From positions 186,001-250,000 of the forward strand of contig NZ_RFFK01000002.1 in NCBI RefSeq assembly GCF_003696305.1: a stretch of DNA of 64,000 nucleotides, written 5' to 3'. Position 1 is the stretch's first letter, and each line of letters begins with the position of its first letter. Both the position numbers and the translations under genes were made by a program. The stretch comes from Pseudomonas sp. AOB-7. GTDB taxonomy: Bacteria > Pseudomonadota > Gammaproteobacteria > Pseudomonadales > Pseudomonadaceae. The notes beneath the pieces are model-generated. The model made no database searches. It was not told the DNA's origin and saw nothing but the letters and a program-made list of their open reading frames with translations. This document shows positions 36,083 to 43,870 of the stretch, piece after piece.

Positions 36083-37402
36083 ATGGACGAGAACCTTTCC
36101 AAGGAGTCGCTGGCGCACCTGGTTTCTCTGGCCGGGCTGAGTGTCGAGACGCTGAACAGCCGCTGTTTCTGCATCAGTCTCGATGACGAGGCGCTGCGCG
36201 TCGCTTTGCAGCGCAGCCTGGGCCGGCCCGAGCTATATCGCCTGGTGCGCGAGCGCTGCCCCTACCTGTTCGCCGCCCAGCCGGTGTTCGTCGCTCCTGC
36301 CCAGTTGCAGCGTATGGCCGAAGTGATCGCCGCGGTCGAATCGGTGGTGGCGCTGCCGACCTACCGCGAGCGGGTACTGGCGCGAGCGCCGGTCATCGCC
36401 CGGCACGATCCCGGTGCCCGGGGCGTGTTCTTCGGCTACGACTTCCATGTCACCGAGGCAGGCTTCGGCTTGATCGAGATCAACAGCAATGCCGGCGGCG
36501 CCATGCTCAACGCGCTGTTGGCGCGGGCACAGAAGGTTTGCTGCCCAGCCCTTGAGCGCCTATTGCCGCCGGCGCGCCAGGCCGAGGCACTGGAGCAGGC
36601 GATAATTGCCATGTTCCACGAGGAATGGGCCCGAACCGGGCAGTCGCGCCCGCTGCTCAGCATTGCCATCGTCGATCAGGCGCCCGAGCACCAGTACCTC
36701 TACCCGGAGTTCCTGCTGTTCCAGCAACTGTTCCAGCGTCACGGGCTGCAGGCGGTGATTGCCGATCCGGGCGAGCTGCAGCTGCGCGACGGGCGGCTGT
36801 GGCACGGCGAGTGGGCCATCGACCTGGTCTACAACCGGCTAACCGACTTCTCCCTGCAGGCGCCGGCGCTTGGCGTCTTGCGTCAGGCCTACTTGGACGG
36901 TGCTGTGCTGCTTACCCCGCATCCGCGCGCTCATGCCCTATATGCTGACAAGCACAACCTGACTCTGCTCGGCGACGCCCGTCAGCTGGAACAGCTCGGC
37001 GTGCCGCCGGCCACCCGCGACTTGCTGCAGGCGGCGATTCCGACCACCGAAGCGGTGGGGGCGGGCAACGCCGAGCGTCTGTGGCGCGCGCGCAAGCAGC
37101 TGTTCTTCAAGCCCAGCGCCGGTTATGGCAGTCGCGCTGCTTACCGTGGCGACAAGCTGACGCAGCGGGTCTGGCAGGAGATTCTGGCCGGCGACTATGT
37201 GGCCCAGGCTCTGGTTCTGCCGGGGCAGCGCGCTTTGTCGGATGCAGCTCCGGCGCTCAAGTACGACTTGCGCGCCTACGTCTACAAGGGCCAGGTGCAG
37301 TGGGTAGCGGCACGCCTGTACCAGGGCCAGACCACCAACTTCCGTACCCCCGGCGGCGGCTTCGCGCCGGTATACCCGGGCGCCGCCCAAGCCTGCGCCT
37401 GA
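36083..37402 (+). CDS. Uncharacterised ATP-grasp-like protein
   Basis: A 439-residue soluble protein. GFGLIEINSNAGGAMLN resembles the metal-binding EIN segment of ATP-grasp ligases but lies in the N-terminal third; LFFKPSAGYGSRAAYRGDKL and DYVAQALVLPG look like the ATP-binding Lys/Gly-rich loop, and KYDLRAYVYKG with TTNFRTPGGGFAPV closes the site. That order suggests a circularly permuted ATP-grasp enzyme, so it may form an amide or peptide bond; the substrates are unknown. The ATG at 36083 (MDENLSKESLAHLV) is preceded by GGAG at seven bases; longer readings run into the tRNA-Leu spacer. First gene past the tRNA cluster. Confidence 0.6.
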   Translation: MDENLSKESLAHLVSLAGLSVETLNSRCFCISLDDEALRVALQRSLGRPELYRLVRERCPYLFAAQPVFVAPAQLQRMAEVIAAVESVVALPTYRERVLARAPVIARHDPGARGVFFGYDFHVTEAGFGLIEINSNAGGAMLNALLARAQKVCCPALERLLPPARQAEALEQAIIAMFHEEWARTGQSRPLLSIAIVDQAPEHQYLYPEFLLFQQLFQRHGLQAVIADPGELQLRDGRLWHGEWAIDLVYNRLTDFSLQAPALGVLRQAYLDGAVLLTPHPRAHALYADKHNLTLLGDARQLEQLGVPPATRDLLQAAIPTTEAVGAGNAERLWRARKQLFFKPSAGYGSRAAYRGDKLTQRVWQEILAGDYVAQALVLPGQRALSDAAPALKYDLRAYVYKGQVQWVAARLYQGQTTNFRTPGGGFAPVYPGAAQACA

Positions 37403-37852
37403 TCACGCCGGCCGGTGCTGCGATAGCCCTGGGAAAATCAGTGCGGCGGCCCGTACGAAGGCGCTCGCTACGTTAGGCACAGGGTCTGGAACACCCAGCT
37501 GGGACACTGGGCATGGCCCCCCAAGGAAGAAACCGACGCCGTCGAGCGCGTTCTTGGAACCGGTCAGGCACGTCACCCGGCACAGGGGGACGCTGCTGCT
37601 CGCCGGGCACCGGCAGCTTGATCGAGTTCTTGCCGCTATCTTGCTTGGAGCTGTGGCGATGCCTGGCAGCGCCTGCGCCCCAGGCGCGCTGGCGATCGGA
37701 TAGGTCCAATGCCTGCATGAATACCACTCGTCCGCTCATCACTGTCAACGATCCACGGCGTTGAGGTCGGCTGACGTAAATCAAAATGGCCGGTGACTGT
37801 CATTGCCATCGTTTAAAGACCGTCACTCCACTTTGGTTATGAGGGATCAGTC
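37403..37852. other. 450-base gap without a supported gene
   Basis: Between the ATP-grasp-like gene and the CBS remnant there are short open frames on both strands (for example 37513-37764), but none has a good ribosome-binding site or recognisable motifs. An ANR-box-like site lies at 37771-37784. It may be gene debris. Confidence 0.5.
37771..37784. promoter_or_regulatory. Weak ANR-box-like site upstream of the CBS remnant/polX
   Basis: CTGAC-GTAA-ATCAA matches TTGAT-N4-ATCAA at 8 of 10 positions, 69 bases before the CBS-fragment ATG. Weak by itself, but in line with the better sites across the island. Confidence 0.35.
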
Positions 37853-37981
37853 ATGCGCCTTGGCAAATACTGCTGTCGCGACGTCTATAGCACCGTGCCC
37901 GCTGGGTCCACTCTGACCATTGGCTATCCGCCGGGTGGCCGTCGCATGCGCGCAGAACGCGCGCGCAGCCAAGGTTTCTAG
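37853..37981 (+). pseudogene. Remnant of a CBS-domain protein (N-terminal end only)
   Basis: A 42-codon frame begins MRLGKYCCRDVYSTVPAGSTL, the usual opening of small CBS-domain proteins (a short strand, then C-x-R-D-V-x-x-V-x-x-x-x-T-L). The similarity stops there and the frame closes 21 codons later after unrelated sequence. CBS proteins of this kind are common in oxygen-limited stress regulons. It ends 10 bases before polX. Alternatively it is a chance small ORF; the match is short. Confidence 0.5.
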
Positions 37982-37991
37982 GTGCGCGATC

Positions 37992-39749
37992 ATGCCCGCT
38001 CATCCACGCACAGACGCCGGGGCGCTGCCGGACAATGAACACATTGCCCATGTGTTTGAAGAAATAGCCGATCTGCTTGAACTCGAAGATGCCAATCCGT
38101 TCCGCATTCGTGCCTACCGTAATGCCGCCCGCAGCGTGCGTGGCGCAGAGGCTCAACTCACCGCACAGATACGGGCTGGCAAGCCGCTGCCGAAGCTGCC
38201 GGGGATTGGCGCGGATCTGACAGAAAAAATACGAACGATCAGTCTTACCGGCCGCTGCCCGCTGCTCGAGCTCCTCCATGGCGAAGTTCCCGCTGGCCAG
38301 ATCGAATTGCTGCAGTTGCCTCATATCGGGCCGAGACGGGTTCACCAGTTACACCGGGAGCTGGGGGTCGACTCGCTTGCGGCCTTGCAGGAAGCCTTGC
38401 GCAGCGGTCGTCTGGCGCATCTGCACGGCTTCGGGCCGCGCCTGCTAGACCAGCTAGACAAAGCGTTGAGGATCAGGAGCGCCCGCGAGCGCCGACACCT
38501 GCAAATCGATGCCAAAGCTCAGGCAGAGGCCCTGTTGAACTTCATCCATGGTTTGGAAGGCGTGGAGCAGGTACGGGTGGCCGGTAGCCTGCGCCGACGT
38601 CGAGATACCGTTGGCGATCTGGATTTCGTCGTGTGCACCCAGGGCAATACCCAGCAGCTTATGAATGCGCTGCTGGCTTATCCCCTGGTCGCCGAGGTTA
38701 TGGCATCCGGCGCGACGCGCAGCAGCCTGCGCTTGGGCAGTGGCATGCAGGTGGATGTCCGGATAGTTGGCCGGGAAAGTTTTGGCTCGGCATTGCTCTA
38801 CTTGACCGGCAGCAAGGCGCACAGCATCGCGTTGCGGCGTCGGGCTCGCACGCTGGGCTGCAAACTCAACGAATACGGCGTTTTCCGTGGCGCCGAGCAG
38901 CTTGCCGGCGAGACCGAGGAGGGCACCTACCAGGCCCTCGGCCTGCCCTGGATCGCTCCCGAGTTGCGGGAGGACAACGGGGAGATCGCCGCCGCCGAGG
39001 GCAACCTGCTGCCGGTGTTGATCGAGACGGCTGATCTGTGTGGCGATCTGCACTGCCATACGCGTGCCGGCTACGGTCGCAACAGCCTGCGTGAAATGGC
39101 TCTGGCTGCGCAGCGCTTGGGTTGGGAATACCTGGCAATCACCGATCATTCGCAACGCTTGAGCATCGGTCATGGTCTGGATGCCGGACGCTTGGCTCGG
39201 CAGCTCGATGAGATCGACCGATTAAACGATGAGCTGGATTCGTTGACCCTGCTCAAGGGGTGTGAGGTGGACATCCTCCCCGACGGCAAGTTGGACCTGC
39301 ATGACAGCATCCTGGCGCGCTTGGACATAGTGGTAGGCGCCGTGAACAGCAACTTGCAGCTGTCTGCCAAACAACAAACTCGACGTATCCTGCGGGCCAT
39401 GGACTCAGCCTATTTCACCATCCTGGCGCACCCCAGCGGCCGTCTGCTGCTGGAGCGCGAGGCATGCGCCCTGGATATGCATGCGGTGATCAGGCATGCC
39501 CGGCAGCGCGGTTGCTTCCTCGAACTCAACGCGCAACCGCAGCGCCTGGATCTGGACGAATACCATTGTCGACTCGCCAAGGATGAGGGGGTGTTGCTGA
39601 GCATCTCCTCGGATGCTCATCGCTTGGTGGATTTCGCCCTGCTTGATTTTGGCATTGGCCAGGCTCGGCGGGGGTGGCTGGAGCGCGCCGACGTGTTGAA
39701 TACTCGAAGTCTGACGCAACTGCGTGAGCTGTTGCGGCGTAGCCGTTGA
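37992..39749 (+). CDS. polX: DNA polymerase X family protein with PHP domain
   Basis: A 585-residue bacterial PolX. The N-terminal helix-hairpin-helix part (residues ~15-160; PGIGADLTEKI, PHIGPRRVHQL, HGFGPRLLDQL) binds DNA. The nucleotidyltransferase core has AGSLRRRRDTVGDLDFVV with catalytic D209 and D211, and D255 in MQVDVRI. The C-terminal PHP domain (~350-580) has the metal-binding HxH (H354, H356 in DLHCHTRAG) and LAITDHS, giving 3'-5' exonuclease/AP-endonuclease activity in the family. It fills short gaps in base-excision repair. Start at ATG 37992 (MPAHPRTDAG). Convergent with the CHAD gene across 14 bases. Confidence 0.93.
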   Translation: MPAHPRTDAGALPDNEHIAHVFEEIADLLELEDANPFRIRAYRNAARSVRGAEAQLTAQIRAGKPLPKLPGIGADLTEKIRTISLTGRCPLLELLHGEVPAGQIELLQLPHIGPRRVHQLHRELGVDSLAALQEALRSGRLAHLHGFGPRLLDQLDKALRIRSARERRHLQIDAKAQAEALLNFIHGLEGVEQVRVAGSLRRRRDTVGDLDFVVCTQGNTQQLMNALLAYPLVAEVMASGATRSSLRLGSGMQVDVRIVGRESFGSALLYLTGSKAHSIALRRRARTLGCKLNEYGVFRGAEQLAGETEEGTYQALGLPWIAPELREDNGEIAAAEGNLLPVLIETADLCGDLHCHTRAGYGRNSLREMALAAQRLGWEYLAITDHSQRLSIGHGLDAGRLARQLDEIDRLNDELDSLTLLKGCEVDILPDGKLDLHDSILARLDIVVGAVNSNLQLSAKQQTRRILRAMDSAYFTILAHPSGRLLLEREACALDMHAVIRHARQRGCFLELNAQPQRLDLDEYHCRLAKDEGVLLSISSDAHRLVDFALLDFGIGQARRGWLERADVLNTRSLTQLRELLRRSR

Positions 39750-39763
39750 TGCGACCCTCAGGC

Positions 39764-40591
39764 TTAGGCTGAGATAGGCACCGGCAGGAGTGGATCTCTC
39801 GACACTCGGTGCTCATGAGCCGATCCGCTATCGTGCCCCAGGTTGAGGCGCAATCGGAGTATCTCCGCTTCGGCATCCTGCAAGGCGCTGATCGAAGCCT
39901 TCTGCCAGCCCGCTAACAGGGGCTGGAGATCCCGCTCGGAGGCAGCCTTGAGACACCACTGGGACAGGTCATGCCAGGTTCCGAGTGCTGACAGCACGGT
40001 CTTCAACGAACGGACTGCCTGCTGCGAAACCGCGGCTTGCCGCGGATAGGCATCAATCATGTAGCGGGCGTGCTTAGCCAGAATTCGCAGTTTGTGGCGA
40101 TCGTATTTCGGATCTCCAAGCGCTTGGGCCAATTGTTGAACCTGTCTGTCCAAGCGTTTGCTGATCAGCTTGCCTAAGTTCCTGGCCTTACCTGCCATTC
40201 GCTCGGCGCGAAACGACCTTGGCCATTCATCCAGCTCGGCAAAGAGTATCGCCAGTGCCCGACTTTGCAGCACCCGCTCAACCGATGCCCTCAGAGCAGC
40301 CTGCCTGGATGCTGCCAGCTCGCGATATCCCTTTTGTTCCAATTCGTTAATCAGTACTTCGAGGTCTCTTACGGGGACGGTCAGGTTTCCCACCGCAGCG
40401 GCTGCGCTGTCCAGGCGCCCAACCGAGTCGATCTTGCGCAAAGGCCTCAGCAGGCTCCGCAACCGTCGTAGCTGAATCCTCAGGTCATGCAGGGCTTCGC
40501 CATCGGTGCTGGCCTGCAGGCGGCAGCGGGCGTGGTAAAGCGCGATCTCGGCTTTCAGGACCTGCTCAAGGATTTCATCGAACATGGACAT
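39764..40591 (-). CDS. CHAD-domain protein (polyphosphate-binding)
   Basis: A 275-residue, all-helical protein with two CHAD repeats: HDLRIQLRRLRSLLRPLR in the first and HKLRILAKHARYMIDAYPR in the second, each with the conserved His and clustered basic residues that bind polyphosphate. CHAD proteins attach to polyphosphate granules. It is four bases past the phosphoribosyltransferase gene and ends a probable hsp20-prs-PRTase-CHAD operon. The ATG at 40589-40591 (MSMFDEILEQ) is used; the next Met, two codons on, is equally possible. Confidence 0.88.
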   Translation of the reverse strand: MSMFDEILEQVLKAEIALYHARCRLQASTDGEALHDLRIQLRRLRSLLRPLRKIDSVGRLDSAAAAVGNLTVPVRDLEVLINELEQKGYRELAASRQAALRASVERVLQSRALAILFAELDEWPRSFRAERMAGKARNLGKLISKRLDRQVQQLAQALGDPKYDRHKLRILAKHARYMIDAYPRQAAVSQQAVRSLKTVLSALGTWHDLSQWCLKAASERDLQPLLAGWQKASISALQDAEAEILRLRLNLGHDSGSAHEHRVSRDPLLPVPISA

Positions 40592-40595
40592 GGCG

Positions 40596-41198
40596 TTAGT
40601 TCCTGCCACCGGTTCGAGGCGGCATGGAATCTTCGGGGGGGAGAGGATGCTGGCCGTGGCGGACAATCTCGATGCGCAAGTCCGCCTCGTAGGGTGGCAC
40701 ATGGCACTCGACGATATCGCCGGGCGCGACTTGCAGCCTGATCCCCACTACGTCTGCCTGGATCGGTTGGGTTCTTACGCAACGGTCCACCAGCACCGCG
40801 GTGTGTACTCGGCGTGCCCCCAATTGCGCTAGGTAGGCGCAGGAGCGCAACAGCGAGTGGCCTTCGTAGAGGACATCGTCAACCACCAGCAGGGGCGTTG
40901 CGGCGAGGTCCAGCGCCGCCAGTTCAGGGCTTTCGGTGAGCGCCGTGCCCGGGTGCAGAAGGCTGAGGTCGTCTGCATAGCGCTGAACCTTCAGTCGGTA
41001 GATTGGCGGCTGCGGCTCGCCGGATTGGCTGCTGTAATGCCGCTGCAGCATAGTCGCCAGGGGGACTCCCCGGCGCAGGATGCCGACCATGGCGAACGGC
41101 TGGCCGTGGAAGAACACCGCCAGCTGGCGCGCCATGCATGCCAGAACCTCATCGAGCTCCTGGGCGTCGTACAGGCAGTGCGTCTTGGCGTCGTTCAT
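40596..41198 (-). CDS. Phosphoribosyltransferase domain protein
   Basis: A 200-residue type I phosphoribosyltransferase. The PRPP loop is TPLLVVDDVLYEGHSLLRS (variant of VDDVxxTGxTL) and the pyrophosphate loop is VGILRRGVPLATMLQRH. It resembles PyrR/uracil PRTase-like enzymes, with RLKVQRYADDL as a flexible-loop candidate, but the nucleobase is not predictable. The ATG at 41196-41198 (MNDAKTHCLYDAQEL) overlaps the PRPP synthase stop (ATGA), so PRPP maker and PRPP user are translationally coupled. Confidence 0.87.
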   Translation of the reverse strand: MNDAKTHCLYDAQELDEVLACMARQLAVFFHGQPFAMVGILRRGVPLATMLQRHYSSQSGEPQPPIYRLKVQRYADDLSLLHPGTALTESPELAALDLAATPLLVVDDVLYEGHSLLRSCAYLAQLGARRVHTAVLVDRCVRTQPIQADVVGIRLQVAPGDIVECHVPPYEADLRIEIVRHGQHPLPPEDSMPPRTGGRN

Positions 41199-42169
41199 CG
41201 GCCGGCATCCCCGATCGCGTAATGGCTCTCCAGCGCTGCTGCGATTGCGGCGGAGGTGTCCAGCACCTCGACGCGACCGGCCTGCACGAACGACTCCAGC
41301 CTGGGAGACGGAATGCTGTCGCTGACCACGATCCGCTCGAACAGCTGGCTCTTCAGGAAAGACTCGCTGCCGCTTGTGAGCAGCGCGTGAGTCGCCATCG
41401 CCCATACGCACTTGGCACCGCCGTTGTGGCAGGCTTCGGCGGCGCGCATCAGGGTCGACCCGGTACTGATCAGATCGTCGACGAGGACGACGTTACGTCC
41501 TTCGACACTGCCCACCAGCAGGCTCCCGCTGAGGGTCTCGTCGCTGCGGTATTTTTCCACGCAGGCGCGGGCTACCGAACGTCCCAGTCGCTGCTCTAAA
41601 ACCTGGCGTAAACGCTCGGTGCGCTTGATTCCGCCAAGGTCTGGAGAGACGACCACCGGTGCCTCGCCCCGGTGTTCGTGGATGAAGTGCTCAGCAAAGA
41701 GCTGCGTGCTCTCGAGATGCTGGGTTGGAATGCGGAAGGCATTATCGAAGGCTGCCTTGCTGTGCACGTCCAGGGTCGTCAGGCTGTCGATGCGGCTCGC
41801 TTCCATCAGCGTGGCGAGATAGCGCGTGATGACCGGATCCTGTGCGTGGATACGTTGCTCTTTACGTGAGTAGCAAAGGTACGGGGACACCACCTGAAGA
41901 TGTCGAGCCCCAGCATCCTTGATCGCGGAACAGAGAAACAGCAAGCGGCACAGCTTGTCGTGCACGCTTAGCCCGCGTTCAGGGTAGAGCCCTGCAAAGA
42001 CCACGACACGCCTGCCGGCCACAGCCTCCTGCGGGTGGCACTTGTACTCGCCGTCCTCATACTCATGCTCTCCCACTGTGCCGAGAGGCAATCCGAGGTG
42101 CCGGGCTACGCGGGTGGCAAAGGAGTGACTTTCATGAAGAGCGAACAGCAGAGGGGCTGCATTGAACAT
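41195..42169 (-). CDS. Ribose-phosphate pyrophosphokinase paralogue (PRPP synthase)
   Basis: A 324-residue PRPP synthase family member. Seen motifs: SPYLCYSRKEQRIHAQDPV (ATP-binding 'YxRQD' region with Lys for Gln), the flexible-loop-like stretch ARACVEKYRSDETLSG and the PRPP/ribose-phosphate loop VVLVDDLISTGSTLMRAAE. It diverges from housekeeping Prs, which should lie elsewhere (near ispE), so this is an accessory copy dedicated to the neighbouring PRTase. ATG at 42167-42169; 75 bases after hsp20 without a visible terminator. Confidence 0.87.
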   Translation of the reverse strand: MFNAAPLLFALHESHSFATRVARHLGLPLGTVGEHEYEDGEYKCHPQEAVAGRRVVVFAGLYPERGLSVHDKLCRLLFLCSAIKDAGARHLQVVSPYLCYSRKEQRIHAQDPVITRYLATLMEASRIDSLTTLDVHSKAAFDNAFRIPTQHLESTQLFAEHFIHEHRGEAPVVVSPDLGGIKRTERLRQVLEQRLGRSVARACVEKYRSDETLSGSLLVGSVEGRNVVLVDDLISTGSTLMRAAEACHNGGAKCVWAMATHALLTSGSESFLKSQLFERIVVSDSIPSPRLESFVQAGRVEVLDTSAAIAAALESHYAIGDAGR

Positions 42170-42244
42170 GATCGCACCTCCTCGAAGCCCGGGACTCTGG
42201 GAGAGGCGCAGGTCCTGACGCATGCAGGGCCTGCGCAACGGCGT

Positions 42245-42787
42245 TCAGCGCGACTTGACCGGGATGACTTTCTCCGGTTTGACTGCCTCGGGGCGTTTGG
42301 GCAGGGAGATCGCCAGGACCCCCTTGCTGAAGTTCGCTTCGATGTGATCCACGTCGACGCCTTTGGGAAGGCTGAAAATACGCTCGAACGAGCCATAGTG
42401 CCTTTCCGAGAGATGGTAGTCCTTACGCGTTTCTTCCTTCTCGTCCTTTTTCTCGCCGCTGATGGACAGGTTGCCATTCGCGAGCCTGATCTGAATGTCC
42501 TTTTCTTCCATGCCCGGTAGTTCGACGGTGATTTCGAACGACTTGTCCTTTTCCGCGATGTCCACCGCCGGTATGCCATATCCGGACATGCTGCGTTTCC
42601 AGAACGGCTCGATGTCGAATGAGCTGCGGCCGAAGGGGAAATTCAGAGGGGGGCGGATGAAGTCCTCGAACAGGCGATCCACTTCAGTGCGCAGGGTGTC
42701 CAGTGGCCGCCAGGGATCGCTCAGAGCGGGGCTTCTGGTGGTTTGTGGCGCTGCTTTTTCAGGGACTTCCTTTACGGGATGTGCCAT
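42245..42787 (-). CDS. Hsp20 small heat-shock protein (copy 1)
   Basis: A 180-residue small heat-shock protein that holds unfolding proteins for refolding. N-terminal arm ~1-65, alpha-crystallin domain ~70-165 (SFEITVELPGMEEKDIQIRL ... GVLAISLPKRPEA), and a C-terminal anchor with the I-x-V motif in KVIPVKSR. Two close ATGs exist; AGGAGG lies only two bases before the one at 42793 but eight before that at 42787, so I chose the latter. An exact ANR box lies ~95 bases upstream. A paralogous C-terminus is at 63910-64000. Confidence 0.95.
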   Translation of the reverse strand: MAHPVKEVPEKAAPQTTRSPALSDPWRPLDTLRTEVDRLFEDFIRPPLNFPFGRSSFDIEPFWKRSMSGYGIPAVDIAEKDKSFEITVELPGMEEKDIQIRLANGNLSISGEKKDEKEETRKDYHLSERHYGSFERIFSLPKGVDVDHIEANFSKGVLAISLPKRPEAVKPEKVIPVKSR

Positions 42788-42881
42788 TTTCATGTCCTCC
42801 TGCTTGGGGTGCTGTTTCGCTGCTCGAACTCCATTTCATCTCTTCCTGCCAGAAATCTTGTAGCGCCTGCCCGGACGATTC

Positions 42882-42895
42882 TTGATCTTCATCAA
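42882..42895. promoter_or_regulatory. ANR box upstream of the hsp20 operon (exact)
   Basis: TTGAT-CTTC-ATCAA matches the ANR/DNR/FNR consensus at all ten positions. It lies in the only gap between the GNAT gene and hsp20, about 102 bases (centre) before the hsp20 start. Confidence 0.88.
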
Positions 42896-42917
42896 AGGAT
42901 CGCGCGTCAGCCCCCGA

Positions 42918-43469
42918 CTAAAGCTCCAGGCGGTGAATTACCTGTGTGGCATCTTGAGGATCGCGGGCATGTTGGAAGCCCAACTCATGGGCCAGGGCCT
43001 GCAAGTGGCTATTGGCTGCGGAATCTACCGAGTACATCTGCTTGAAGCCGTTCTGTCGGGCAGTATCGATGAGATGGCGCATCAACGCGGTGCCGAGCCC
43101 GCGATGCTGCCAGGCATCGGCAACGGTCACCGCGCATTCGCACTGTCCGTTTTCCCCGGTCGAGGCATATCGGCTGACCCCGACCTCGATCAGTTCCCCA
43201 TCCTGGTGAACAAGGGCGACAAAGGCCATTCTGTGGCTGTAGTCGGCTTGCAGGAGAGAGTCGAGGAGGGCAGGACTGACTTCCTTCACCGCGCCAAGAA
43301 AACGGAAATGGCGCGTTTCGGGTGACAGATTGCGGATGAACTTGGCTTCACGCTCCCGATCCTCTGGTCTGATCGGGCGGATCAAGACGTGGCTGCCATC
43401 GTTCAAGTGTTCGATCCAGTGTTCGTCGACTCGCGCGTCTGTCTGCTGAGTGTCGTAGAGCGAAGGCAT
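42918..43469 (-). CDS. GNAT acetyltransferase, like the catalytic domain of Pat protein acetyltransferases
   Basis: A 183-residue GNAT. LIRPIRPEDREREAKFIRNL, SPETRHFRFLGA and ECAVTVADAWQHRGLGTALM (motif A with Q/RxxGxG as QHRGLG) match the acetyltransferase domain of Pat/YfiQ and the small mycobacterial Pat enzymes, which acetylate lysines of AMP-forming acyl-CoA synthetases and other proteins. Here the domain stands alone, without CoA-ligase-like or cyclic-nucleotide parts. ATG at 43467-43469. An exact ANR box sits about 68 bases upstream. Confidence 0.87.
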   Translation of the reverse strand: MPSLYDTQQTDARVDEHWIEHLNDGSHVLIRPIRPEDREREAKFIRNLSPETRHFRFLGAVKEVSPALLDSLLQADYSHRMAFVALVHQDGELIEVGVSRYASTGENGQCECAVTVADAWQHRGLGTALMRHLIDTARQNGFKQMYSVDSAANSHLQALAHELGFQHARDPQDATQVIHRLEL

Positions 43470-43870
43470 GTTGCGTACTCCGTTGAGGCGGCGGTTCGCT
43501 GAATCTGTACTCCCATGGCAGCGCGGCGGATTGATCAGGATCAACTTGAGGGCAACATCGAGTGCCTTACATCGGCTGCAGTAAGTCGACGACGCTGCGC
43601 AGCGGTTCCGTGCCGACTCTGCGGTACTGAAGGTTATCGGGAGCTGAGCCTCAAGCGGCAGATGGTCGGCATCCGGCCGGCTTGCCGAGCTTATCCGAGA
43701 CGAGAATGGAGCACTTCCACATGGAAAGTTTGAGGAGTCGGTGGCGCCGTGCATCGGTCAAGAGAGCGAATCGACCCGAGTCAACGTCTGGCGAGTAGGC
43801 TTTCTAGCGCACCGGCGATCATCGCGAACCGGCCAAACGGAGGCTTGGTTCCGGTTGCATCCCCATTGTT
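43470..43870. other. Intergenic region between the GNAT gene and the ANR-like regulator
   Basis: This 401-base gap carries the ANR box at 43531-43544 and the GNAT promoter. I see no gene in it on either strand. Confidence 0.6.
43531..43544. promoter_or_regulatory. ANR box upstream of the GNAT gene (exact)
   Basis: TTGAT-CAGG-ATCAA is an exact consensus dyad, centred about 68 bases upstream of the GNAT start. Confidence 0.88.

Noticed and set aside
37473-37784. Possible genes in the gap between the ATP-grasp-like gene and polX
   Set aside because: Frames on both strands (83 and 103 codons) have biased Arg/Pro/Ser composition and no motifs; may be debris of a lost gene but cannot be supported.
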